Below are positions 31,807-42,900 of a stretch of 64,000 nt of DNA, in pieces. The stretch comes from Excoecaria cochinchinensis (taxonomy: Eukaryota; Streptophyta; Magnoliopsida; Malpighiales; Euphorbiaceae): contig CANTUQ010000020.1 in assembly GCA_947683425.1 (NCBI GenBank), positions 5,831,001-5,895,000 of the forward strand, written 5' to 3'. How positions within the stretch are numbered: position 1 is the first letter of the stretch; every line of letters starts with the position of its first letter. Below the pieces are notes generated by a model. That model worked only from the letters and a program-made list of their open reading frames with translations, was not told the origin of the DNA and ran no database searches. The translations under genes were made by a program, and so were the position numbers.

Positions 31807-34204
31807 TGTGACGCGCGCCGGATCACCGCGGCCGCCCATGGGACCGCCCGCTTGAGGGCGATCGGGGCATTTGTGGGTCCGTTGATAGCTTGCAATAAAT
31901 CGCAAGTGCGTTTATGTTGGGCAACAGGGAAGTTTTATGGAGTCGCCACCCAATAGAACATTGGGAAAGTTACTCTCGCCTCGGAGTGCCTAAGACTGCG
32001 CGTTGTATCCATTTTGGGCCAACCAGAGGGGTCTTGGAAGGTAAACCTCTCGCCCTAAGGAGCCTAGGATTAGCGCTAAAGTCTCATGGCATAAAAAGGT
32101 GTCTTGGAGGGTAGACCTCTAGCCTCTTTGAGCCCAAAGACCAGAGCTGGGTCCGGGATTTCTCATCTATTTCTACCTCGATTAATTTATGATCAAATTT
32201 TAATTATCATTAATTCGCTCTCTCTCCACACGATGCAATTTTAATTTAAAAGCGCAAATATTCACATTGAACGCGATAGGATAAACATATCAAAAATAAC
32301 ATCAAAGGTAAATTACAATAATACCAGGAGCGGAATACAACTCCCATTTAAAAGTGCAAACATACATAAAACTGGGGAATTTATTAATTATGAGGACTTT
32401 GGTCCCCGCATGCACAATTAAAGAAAATATTTTGGATGTGATAATTTTATTTGGGATGAAAACTAGGACATTGGTCCCATTTTATTATGAAAAATCTAAA
32501 TTAATTTAGTAAAACTATTTTTGTGATTTTTATTTAGGTGCGCATAAGAAAACATTTTATTCAATGAATATATACAAGGAAATTAAGATAAAATGAAAAT
32601 TAAAAATGTATAAAGAAAATACCAAACCCCGCAACTCCTCCTTCACGTGCATGGGTGCTCAAATAAGAATAAAACAATGATTTGCAACCAAAAATAAAAA
32701 TAAAAGAAATTAATGTTAGTGATTAAGCCAACGAAATAATATGACATAAAAGATAATATGTACAATGACCATATAACATGCATAAGATACTATAACATGC
32801 ATAAAAATAATTATGATGCAATTTAACATGCATAAAATGAGATAACATCATGGCAAATGCAATTTATTAATAATAAAGGTTAACATGCATGAAAAATTAA
32901 TGACAATCAATTTTATTACTCATAAAATGTGCATGAAGGTGTAACATAAGAACAATAAAACTTAACATGCATAATAAAGTTTAAAGTAATATCTATCATA
33001 AAGGTATAAGAAAATAAATTTGAAATTTAACATACATGCAAAATATGAATAATAACATTAATGATAATAATGATACTAGCACCTAATGATAACAATAAAC
33101 CAGTCTAATAAAAACTTTAATGATATTTAACACATGCAAGCATAATAATAATCATGATATAACATAAAGAAATCAAAGATATTGACAAACTAGATTAAAC
33201 ATGCATAATAACATGGACAAAAAATAATTTGACATGAAAATAATATAATAAAATTTAAAAGAATTTACTTGTTAAAGATAAAAATAAGAAGAAGAATATG
33301 GAGACTAAGAGAATTTACATGTTTAATGTTTTAATTGGAAGCAAAAATAAATGAAATTAACAAGAGAATTAATGAGTAAAACCAAGAATAATTACCCTTA
33401 AATTCAGTTTTGAAGAATTGAAGGTAGAAGTCGTGAATTCCTTGTCTCTTCCTTGTGAAAATGCTTGGAAATGCTTGGAAACTTGAAGAAAAACTCTAAA
33501 AAACAAGTATGTAAAGATTGATTTTTTTTTCTCTAAGTAAAAACCCAAAAAATTCAATTTTTTGCTCTAAAATGTTCTTAATCCGTTCCCTCCTTGTTTT
33601 TGAATTTTTTCTAGTGTTTTAACCCTCAAAAACTACCCAAAAACCACCCAAAACCGTCCAAAAACCGTTAAAAATCGAGTGGGGGTCGAAAATGGGCGAA
33701 ATGGGCGAAGTGGGGGCGAAATCGGCGCCTTAACGCCGAAAATCGGCGTCAAACGTGCGCCTCGTGCACGTTTCCGCGCTGATGCGCGGAGTCTCCGCGC
33801 ACGATGTGCGCGGAGCGAGCGATGCCCAAGGCGTCACTCGCGCATAGCTACCGACGCCTAAGGCGTCGGCCGCGCGGAGCGCACGCTCCGCAGCGCGGAA
33901 ATTCGCGACGGCCCTTGGCCGTCGCCTTTCCGTCGTGATTATTTTCCACTTTTTCTATTTTTTTCATTTTTTAATCATTTTTTCACCTTTTTTTTTAATT
34001 ATTTATATAAAATACCCTCAACCTAAAACACACTTTTTCTTCTTCCAAATAATTTTAAAAAATATTTTTAAAATACACTTTTTACTCACCGAAAAGACAA
34101 GGAAAATCACTTTTGAGCTCTAATCTTTTTGCCTATAAGCCGACATAGCTAAATTTCATCATCGGGTAATCTTGATCAAGGCTACTCGGGACCCGATGTC
34201 TACA
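31807..34204 (-). repeat. 5' LTR of N
   Basis: 2,398 bp, nearly identical to 20710-23139. Differences include many transitions and a few short indels in and after the GC-rich block (for example at about 33885-33945). The PBS-like GGAGTCGCCACCC is intact at 31939-31951. Confidence 0.95.
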
Positions 34205-34504
34205 CCAAGCATGGTCCCTGACAACGGGTCTAGCTCATCATGAGCGTAATGACGATTGGGTCACCATTTAATATACCATGATGATACGAGGCTTGGGCTG
34301 GTGATTATCCTTAACACTTTCCTACATTGAGTGAACATAGGGTCGCACTTCGGGAACGCACCGGGGCTGAACAAGGGACCAAACTAGCGTAGATCTAAGG
34401 CTCTAATGAGATACAATGCAGTTTTGAAAGAAAATGAAATTTTTAAATTAAAACTCAATTATAATTTTTAATCAAGGTACTTTCAAATCGAAGTCTCGAA
34501 TAAG
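34205..34504 (-). other. Leader of O, distal part
   Basis: It continues the leader broken by N. It begins with the right TSD copy CCAAG and ends next to the PBS. Similar to 36755-37050 in M and 31490-31785 in N. Confidence 0.85.
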
Positions 34505-34522
34505 TCCCCAGCGGAGTCGCCA
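34505..34522 (-). promoter_or_regulatory. Primer-binding site of O
   Basis: TGGCGACTCCGCTGGGGA, one base from the 5' LTR end (34524). Identical to the PBS of M. Confidence 0.9.
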
Positions 34523-34523
34523 C

Positions 34524-36518
34524 TGTGACGTGCGCCGAACCTCGTGTCCTCCCGAGGGCCCGCTTTAGGGCGATCAGGAGAGGTTCATAAAACTTATAAG
34601 GTATTTACAAGTGCGTCTATTTTGGGTAACAATGAGGTTTCTTGGAGTTGCCACCCAATAAAACATTGGGGAGGGTCGTCTAGCCTCAGCGAGCCTAAGA
34701 TGGTGCATACATATCCATCTTGGGCTAGCCAGACAGATCTTGGAGGCCTCTACCTCTACCCCCTGGAGCCTAGGATTGTAAGTTTTAGTCTTTTGGTGAG
34801 ACTCAAGAGGTGTCTTCGAAGTCCTAGACCTCTCGCCTCATTGAGCCCCAAAGACCAGAGTGAGTTCGGGACTTCTCATTTATTTGTACCTTGATCAATA
34901 TTATGATTAAGTTTTGAATTTATTGTTTCATCAACTTTCCACACGATGCATTTAATTAAAGCGCAATCATTCACGTTAAAAGCAATAAATAAAGCATTAT
35001 TAAAATAAACATCCTCAAAATAAATTACAATAAAACTAGGGGCAGAATACAATCCCCACTATAAAAATAATATATAAATCATACAGAAAATGGGATATTC
35101 ATTGGAGTGAGGACATTGGTCATGCCATGCATATTTGTTACAAACTGATTTTAAGAAGTGTCAATTTTGTTGGTTAAAAATAGGACATTGGTCCACAGCT
35201 TTCAAGAAAATCCCAAATTAATTACTATAAAATATTTAGCCCTTTTCACTTTAATGACATTGAAATAATCTCAAAAATAACATGAATAAAAAGCAAGGGT
35301 GAAGAAAGAACCCGTATGGAAATCCTCAGATTGGCTCGACCATCATCATTTACAACTCCAATTCCAAATGGTCAGAAAATAACTCATAGGAATAAACATG
35401 TCAGTGTCAAAATTGGTGAATAAAGTAAGGAAAGGAAAATAATAGGAAACTTCAAAAGAAATGAGTTAAAAGATAAAAAAGTAAAAAAATGAAAATGATT
35501 AATATAAGTTAATTAAATCACACAAGTATTAATCCAGAATGTTTACCCTCGGATTTTACCTTTTTGGGTGAATATCAAATGGTTTCGGTCCCCGCACGCT
35601 CCACAAGGATCAAATAAAAAGGATCAAAGTAAGAAAATTTGTATTTTCCCTTTTTGAAAATTTAATAGCGATCGAGTGTTTAAATTAGTTGTATTGATGG
35701 AAACGAATGAATTTTGTTACCTCAAATTGGCTTAATTCACAAGAAAAATTTGAGGAAATCAATTAATTGGAAGAATTTTTATCAAATAAAATTCTAAAAA
35801 TAGAGATTTTATAGCTTTTTGGTAAACTACTCTCCAAGAAATATTTTTTTAAAAAAAAATCCCAATCTCTCAAAAAGTGGTTAATTTTCCAATCTCTCCA
35901 AAAAAATTTGTCAAATTTTCTAACCCCCAAATAATGAATTTTACTTCTCAATTTATAGAATTTTTGGAGATAAAATCAGATAAGCATCAGTTTAAAGTTT
36001 GAAATTTAAAAGGAGTTTTAAAATTCAATTTTTAACCAAATTTCACCCAAAATTTAAAAGATAAGAGATAAAATTTTATCAAAATTGGCATTATTTGATA
36101 AAATCCACTACCGACGGGCATCCCTGCAACTACCGATGGGCATCCCTACTAAGGGCACGCGTGGAAATCTGGATACAGACAGGCCGTAACGCGGGACTAG
36201 GGACGGGCGTCCCTACTCAGACACGTGTCCGTCCCTAGCTACAGACTGGCCATAACGCGGGACTAGGGACGGGGATCACCCCAAGTAGAGACGGGCGTCC
36301 CTACTTCAGATGGTCATCCCATCTGTGGAGCAAAACTTCCAAATTCAAGCAAAATTTCCCAAACTCTTTCAAAACCTCACGGTATAGCGAAAAAGATTTT
36401 AATCCTTATGAAACCGAAAAATGAAAACCTCCGAATTCCATCCATTTATCCGGAAACCAACGTGGATCTCTTCATCGGGTAACTCTGACCTGGACTGCCT
36501 CAAGACCCAGTGTCTACA
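34524..36518 (-). repeat. 5' LTR of O
   Basis: 1,995 bp, full length. 34844-36518 pairs with the 3' LTR fragment at 6566-8235. It holds the conserved palindrome/box module (35020-35195), a PBS-like GGAGTTGCCACCC (34644-34656), and the U3 palindrome cluster at about 36108-36325. The last palindrome in that cluster reads GATGG-TCATC-CCATC instead of GACGG-TCATC-CCGTC, changed symmetrically on both arms. Confidence 0.95.
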
Positions 36519-37051
36519 CTAATGTACACACATATGAGTGTTTGGCCATTATGTATTTAAACACCTTAATTGAATTAAGATGGGCCTACCGAGGCATGAA
36601 AGCCTTTGATGAAAGTCCATTTAATTTAATTGATCTTGTTCAATATGTAACGGCCCACATAGCAAGCACGGTATTATGGTACATTTCACCTAGTGGAAGT
36701 ATCTATTGCCAATACATAAGCTTTGGTCAAAGGTAGTGAAACTTTAGGGTTACCCAAGCACGGTCCCTGCCAATGGGTCTAGCTCATCATGAGCATAATG
36801 ACCGATTGGGTCACCATTTGATATACCATAAGGTACGAGGCTTGGGCTGGTGATTATCCTTAGCACTTCCCCACATTGAATGAACGTAGGGTTGTGCTTC
36901 AGGAATGTACATGGGTTAAAATAGGGACCAAACTAGCATAATCTAAGGCTCTAACATGGATGCAATGCAATTTCGAAAAGAGATGAAATTTCTAAATTAA
37001 AACTCAATTGTAAATTTTAGCCAAGGTACTTTCGAAGGGAAGTCTCTTAGC
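36519..37051 (-). other. Leader of M
   Basis: Untranslated leader homologous to those of N and O. The first five bases, CTAAT, are the expected TSD copy of O. No ORF. Confidence 0.8.
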
Positions 37052-37069
37052 TCCCCAGCGGAGTCGCCA
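37052..37069 (-). promoter_or_regulatory. Primer-binding site of M
   Basis: TGGCGACTCCGCTGGGGA on the minus strand, one base from the LTR. Confidence 0.9.
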
Positions 37070-37070
37070 C

Positions 37071-39760
37071 TGTGACGCGCGTCAAACTCTGTGGCCCCCG
37101 AAGGCCCGCTTTTAGGGCGATCGAGAGAGGTTCATGAAAACTTGTAAGGTATTTACAAGTGTGTCCATTTTGGGCAACAAGGAGGGTTCTTGGAGTCGCC
37201 ACCCAATAGAACATTGGGAAAGGTCGTCTAGCCTCAGTGAGCCTAAGACGGCGCTGCTATGTCCATTTTTGACAAGCCAGAGGTGTCTTGGAGATCCCAC
37301 CCTAATAGAACATTAGGATGGTCCTCTCGCCTCGTGGAACCTAGGACTATGCAAATTAAAGCCTTTTTACGGGACACAAGAGGTGCCTTGGAAGTCCTAT
37401 TCCAATGGAACATTGAAATGGTCCTCTCGCCTCGTTGAGCCCAAAGACCAGAGACAGGTTCGGGACTTCCCATTTATTCATACCTTGGCTAAGTTTATAA
37501 TTAAGTTTTGAATTTAGCGTTTCATCCCATTTCTCATTCAATATTAATGCAATTTAATTAAACGCATATCAATCATATAATAAAAGCGATAAATAAAGTA
37601 AATGAAAGCAAAATAAATTACAATAAAACTAGGGCCGGAATACAACCCCCATTTGTAAATAAAATACAATTCATACATAAATCGGGTTATTTATTAAAAT
37701 GAGGACGTTGGTCCTCTCATGCATAACTACAGAAAATAATTTTAAAGTGACACTTATTTTGGATGAAAAAAGTTAGGACATTGGTCCCATTTTATTTAGG
37801 AAAAAAACAAATTAATTAAGTAGAAATATTTTTATGGTTTTTTAATTAACGTGCATAAAAATAATTTATTACAAATTACATATTAAATAAAATAATGAAA
37901 ACAAAGTAATGAAAATAATGAAGAAATAACCAATCAACTCCCAAATGGATCTCCAAATCTTCAAGGACTCCCACTTGGTATGGAAAAGACTCACACATAA
38001 AAATAAGTATTGAAATAAAAGAAAAAAAAAACAAATAAAAGTGAAGTTAGTAAAAAATTAGTTAAATATATAACATGAAAACAATTAAATTAAGGCAATC
38101 AAAATTGCATCATGTATGACAAGCCAATTAAAATGACACAATAAAAATATGCAATCTAATTAATTAACAATTTAGCATGCATAAAAAATAGCATAATAAT
38201 AATAAAATTCAACATGCATAAACAAGCATAAAATAATGATAATAACATCCAATCATGCATAAAAAAATATAATATACATAAAATTCAGCATGCATAAAAC
38301 ATAAATAATAATAGTAATAATAAAATTAAACAAGAATAAGGATAACAATAATAATACTAATGATGGTAATAACTACAATAATAATAATAACTCAATAATA
38401 ACAAAGAATATGAACAATCAAATATAATAATAACAATAATAATAATAATAGCAATAATAATAATAATAACATCAAAGAAGATGAACAATCCAATTAAATC
38501 TGGAGGAAGAATAATATGAAAATAAAATAGGCCAATTATGCTAAAACATGTTAAATGATAATATTAATAAAATATTTGAACAAAAATGATGACAATAATA
38601 TGAACATGAACAATTAAATAAGAAATAAGCGTAAGAAATAATAATATAAACAATTAAAAAATAAGAAGTAAGTACATGAACAATTAAATAATACATCTAA
38701 AAGGATTTACATGATAATCAATTAAATAAAAACAAAAGAATAAGAAAATAAGAAGAAAATAATAGAACTAAAAGAATTTACATGTTAATTAATTAAATAA
38801 AAACAAAAAAATTAAATTAAAAAATTAAATTAAGAAATTGAGCCAAGAATGTTTACCCTCAAAATTTATCTTGAAGAAATGAAGGTAGATGATCCAATTT
38901 CTTGTCTTGATTTGTAAGAATAAAATTAGAAAATAAAGTATTGAAAATGGATTTTTACTCAAGAACAAATAATTGATTTATTTGTCTCAAAATAAAAATT
39001 ATTTGATGAAAAGCAGAAAAATTCCCAAGAACAAAAATTGTTATTTTTTGTCTCAAGAATTTACTTGGAAAAATTCTTTAGAAATTGAGATAATTTGTTT
39101 GAGAGAAGAAAGAAGAAGAAAAATAATTTTCTAAAGAAAATTCCCCACAAAATTCTTTTAAAAAATCCTTTTTATAACCCCAAAATTCAGAATTTTTTAA
39201 TTAAGAAATTAAATTGATTTAATTCCAATAAATACAAAAAACCATTGAATTTGATGGGTTGGAAGATAAAAAGCTTTTAGAATTAAATTATGCAAAAAGA
39301 ATGTGTTAAAAGGCATTAAAAATGAAGAAAATATGGCCAAAAAGGCCATTGGGGTGAAAATGGGCGCACAGGGGCGGGAGATGCCCGTCGGGCGTCTCCA
39401 GCGCTCGTCCAGCTGCGCGCGGCGGGCAGGCCGTTGCCCGCTCGTGCAGGCGACGGCTAGCGCGTCACCCAGCGCGCCTAGCGCTGCCGCAGCCTGACAT
39501 TCGCGCGGAAAAGCTTTTTTTTTTTTCAAATTTTCTATAAAACACAAAAAATTAAAAACTCACTTTTTTTTTATCCCAAAATAAATTTTTTTAAAACATT
39601 TTTAAAAATATTTTTAAAATACATTTTTATTTATTCCTAACAAATCAAATGACAAGGAAATTATCACTTCCGACTTTCATTCTTTTTGCCTATAAATCGG
39701 CACACTTAATTTCATCATTGGGTAATCTTGATCAAGGTTACTCAGGACCCGGTGTCTACA
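37071..39760 (-). repeat. 5' LTR of M
   Basis: 2,690 bp, TGTGACGC...TGTCTACA in plus view. The PBS-proximal 400 bp contain three degenerate repeats of about 70 bp (GAACATTGGG / GAACATTAGG / GAACATTGAA followed by GGTC.TCTCGCCTC). The module of palindromes and box is at 37613-37798. The centre (37850-38850) is A/T-rich with AAT runs, and a GC-rich block lies at about 39360-39500. Confidence 0.9.
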
Positions 39761-40398
39761 GTGCCTTAGACACAGGTACTATTCCAGGCACAATGTCGAT
39801 AGACAATTCCACTTCCCTCACTGGCGGTAGACAACTCTTCTGGGAACACATTAGGAAATTGCCTCACTATGGATATATCCTGAATTCTCACTTGCTCTCT
39901 TTTGGAATCCAATATAAGAGCTAAGAAAGCCTCACACCCTTTCCTCAGACATCGATAAGCTTAAATAGCCGACAACATATTAATTAAGGGATTAGAGCAT
40001 ACACCCCTCGCAGTTACCTTATACCTTTCATTACTACTAAGCACAACTGCCTTCATCCTATAGTCAACTACAGCTTGATGCTTACCTAACCAATCCATAC
40101 CCAATATTAAATCAAACTCATCAAAAGGCAATTCAATCAGGTCAACAGGAAATACATGACCTTGAACCACTAACGGACAATCCCTATACACTTTGTTCAC
40201 ATTCACACTACTACCCAGAGGACTAGTTACACACATGTCATAATTCAAATAATCAGCAACAAGCATTTTATCACATATTCTCTTAGAACACGCATAAGAA
40301 TGCTTAATCAATGCAAATATTTTTGTATCATAAAGTAGAAATTTACCTGCAATGACCTCTAGCATATCCTGCTCCTCTTGAGCCTTCATGGCATAAGC
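39761..40398 (-). pseudogene. Protease and protease-RT linker of K
   Basis: The region has FDLILGMDWLGKHQAVVDY, typical of the protease C-terminal half in Tekay/Del elements. The active-site DSGAT-type motif is not preserved: the position reads ALIKHSYAC where J has ALIDPGSTHSY. A TAA at 39961 is followed by a linker ending FPEELS, then a one-base frameshift (about 39838) before the start of RT, where M inserted. Confidence 0.8.
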
Positions 40399-41565
40399 TC
40401 AGGTCGGTGCCACTGAAGGCCTACCCACTGATTCTGATTCAGTTCCACCTCTAGATTGGTTTCCTTTGCCATGATCTTGTCCTCTTCCTCTGTTAGTAGG
40501 AGGCAAATTAGAACCGCCCTGACCGGATTCTTGCTGATTCCCAACCACCTCATAAGCCTTTGGACAACTGACTAGGTAATACTCGGTGCTCCCACATCTA
40601 AAACAGGCACCAATCACCTTCCAACATTCTCCTCTGTGTTGCTTACCACAATGCAAGCATTCAGGAACCTCACTTCTTGCACCAGATGTACCTCTGTCCG
40701 TCCCAGATGCAACTTGTCTCTTGCCTCTGGTTGCTGGACTATTGACAAATTCAGTTGGAGGTGCTACATGGGAATCTCTTGATCTCTTGCCTGAATGAGA
40801 TCCATCTCAGTTCGGATTTCTCTTTTGTATTCTTTCCTTCTGGATCTCCAACGACCGCTCTGCTCTCATAGCAGCTTGCACTATCCGATAATAGCTCACA
40901 TTTTGCTTCGTGGTCATTGAGATCAATAACGCCTTAATCTGCTCAATTAATCCCTTTTCGAACTGCTGACATATAAACTCTTCAGTTAATACACCAGGCA
41001 GTGCATACTTACTTAGTCTGTAAAACTCTTTCTCAAACTCGGCCACTGACATGGCTCTCTGCCTCAAATTCAAGAATTGCTTCCAATTCGCCTTTCTATA
41101 CGCCTTGGTCACATATTTGTTATGGAACTCTCTTTCGAAGAATTCCCATGTAACTGGGTCCAGAAGCATTGGATTCCTTAGGACTAGTTTCCACCAGTCA
41201 TACGCAACACCCTGAAGCAACAACACCACACATTCCACTTATTGATCAGGAGGACACCTTATCTCCTCGAGCACCCTCTGAGCCTTTTCAATCCAGTATT
41301 TTGCCTTCTTAGATTCATCCAATCTAGTCCCATGAAACTCTTCCACCCCATGTTTTCTCATCGATTCTAATGGAGCCTTCGGTGTTGTCATTCGGTCTAA
41401 CATCCTTACCATATCCTGAGACATTTTGAGCAAGGCCTCCACAAGAACCATTGGAACCTCATGACCAAAACTAATTGGCTTAGACTGACCAAACCTAGAC
41501 ACTTCCACTTCTCGAGGGTTAACACTTTCAGTTGTTTCTTGTCCAGAGTTTTGAGAAGGATCCAT
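40399..41565 (-). pseudogene. gag of K
   Basis: One reading frame from MDPSQNSGQ with in-frame stops at 41239 (TAA), 40807 (TGA) and 40399 (TGA). The capsid-like core has AYDWWKLVLRNP, FFEREFHNKY and FLNLRQRAMSVAEFEKEF. The nucleocapsid region has HCGKQHRGECW, then a zinc knuckle reading CFRCGSTEYYLVSC, where the zinc-binding His is Tyr. The copy is inactive. It is similar throughout to the J gag. Confidence 0.9.
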
Positions 41566-41658
41566 CGATCTGATACAATAAACAAGGACGTCTGCATTAG
41601 GTCAACATAATTATACACATCCTAGTCTACCCAATTCCCAGAAAAGGCTAAACCTAAG

Positions 41659-41670
41659 CTCTGATACCAC
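41659..41670 (-). promoter_or_regulatory. Primer-binding site of K
   Basis: TGGTATCAGAGC on the minus strand, complementary to the 3' end of plant initiator-Met tRNA (established for many Ty1/copia and Ty3/gypsy elements). Five bases (AGTTG) separate it from the LTR end. Confidence 0.9.
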
Positions 41671-41675
41671 AACTT

Positions 41676-42900
41676 GTAATGCCCACTCCCGACTGCGCAA
41701 TTAGCTCAACTAAAGTAGTCGAGAGCGGTCGTCTCACTACAATCACAAGCATGTAAATCTTCAACCACATACATATCAAAACCTATACAAATAAATTTCA
41801 TTCCACAGACATTCACATGCAGCGGATATCTCATACTATCACATGCTTAAACTAATATACTTACATAAACACATACATCATAAGCTTAATATTACAAAAC
41901 TTAGTCATTCCATACATTACATATTTTATGCTTCTCAAAAGATTATACATACATTAACCAAAAGCCCCAAAACCTACACTAAAAGCGCTCCTAGTGTTGA
42001 CCGTTTGTAGTGCGGACTCGTCCTTCAAAATCACTTCGCGTCCAAACCTACATGGATTAGAAAACCCATGCTAAGCGATAACGGTTAGTGGGAAAAATGA
42101 TACAACAACACAGTATAATGTAAAAATAATTCATTGCAACAATAACAAGTCTTATAGATTCCATATTCCAAACTTATCATACATATATATAAATATAACT
42201 ATTCATTGTACATATCTTAGCATAACAGTCCCATTTGGTTACATTTTCTCATCATTTTCGCATGCTCATTAATAATCATACTCAAGGATATGTCACGTCA
42301 TTTGATGTCATTCAAATAGTTAACATCTTTATTTTTAGCCTTGTTTGCAATGCAAAGATGCGGATAACGGGCATCGCATCAGTACCCAAAGGTACAGTAA
42401 ACACATTAGTATCCGTAGATACCACACGTTCACATTAGCACCCGAAGGTACAGGAAAGATCAGTAATATAAATAAATTTGCATTAGGGAATCCAATAAGG
42501 ATCCATATCGCATTGATGATTCCAAAGGAATCGGATGCATTTGGCTGCAGCACTTAGACCCTATAGGCATTCCTATCTATCCACTACTTGACTCGCAGGC
42601 TATAATATTAATCTGGTTTATTCATATTATCACATCTCATACGCATCAATAGTATTAGTGTTCATTACACAATTCAATCACTTAACAATTGTATATATAT
42701 AATGGTATTCATATGCATAACACAACAATTATTATCATGCACATGCTCACTTTACATCTAAACTCATAAATTGATCATTTTAAGGCAATTAAGAATTTAT
42801 TTAAAACACTCATGAGTGTCGCGCTCGCGACCATTGTCACGCCCGCGATAGAATGGAATGATAGCTTCTGTTGTGCTCGCAATAAAACCTACTCCACGCC
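41676..42900 (-). repeat. 5' LTR of K, first piece
   Basis: It starts TGTAATGCCC in plus view and is cut by J after ACGCC (42896-42900, TSD). It contains CTAAGCGATAACGGTTAG (42071-42088), a one-mismatch version of the hairpin conserved in the J and P LTRs. Confidence 0.85.

Larger units (their letters stand above)
20710..34204 (-). mobile_element. Element N: nearly complete Tat/Ogre-like retrotransposon inside O
   Basis: Both LTRs, both TSDs (CCAAG at 20705-20709 and 34205-34209), PBS, leader, gag, pol and polypurine tract are present. The LTRs (2,430 and 2,398 bp) differ at roughly 2% of sites by eye, so this is a fairly recent insertion. N lacks the ORF1-like gene and nearly all of the antisense gene. 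Gag-pol carries a nonsense TGA (30601), a frameshift near 29250, a TAG (28332), a frameshift near 27972, a homopolymer frameshift (27711-27718) and a TAA (25545). Confidence 0.95.
6566..36518 (-). mobile_element. Element O: Tat/Ogre-like Ty3/gypsy retrotransposon, interrupted by N and L
   Basis: O runs right to left: 5' LTR 34524-36518, PBS 34505-34522, leader (split by N), gag, protease, RT, RNase H, archaeal-type RNase H, integrase, antisense gene, ORF1-like gene, tandem repeats, polypurine tract and 3' LTR fragment 6566-8235. The second RNase H after the first marks the Tat/Ogre lineage (established knowledge of the group). The rest of the 3' LTR, equivalent to 34524-34843, should lie left of the window beyond L. 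The right flank is CTAAT (36519-36523), the expected TSD in the leader of M. Gag-pol is inactivated by many stops, frameshifts and a deletion. Confidence 0.9.
36519..39760 (-). mobile_element. Element M: 5' end of another Tat/Ogre-like retrotransposon
   Basis: Only the 5' LTR (37071-39760), PBS and leader are in the window. O inserted into the leader at 36518/36519, and the rest of M must lie left of the window. M inserted into K; the flanking GTGCC (39761-39765) is the expected TSD copy. Confidence 0.85.

Noticed and set aside
41659..41670. Possible tRNA-Met or tRNA-Arg gene near the PBS sequences
   Set aside because: Only the 12-18 bases complementary to tRNA 3' ends are present; no cloverleaf or A/B boxes.
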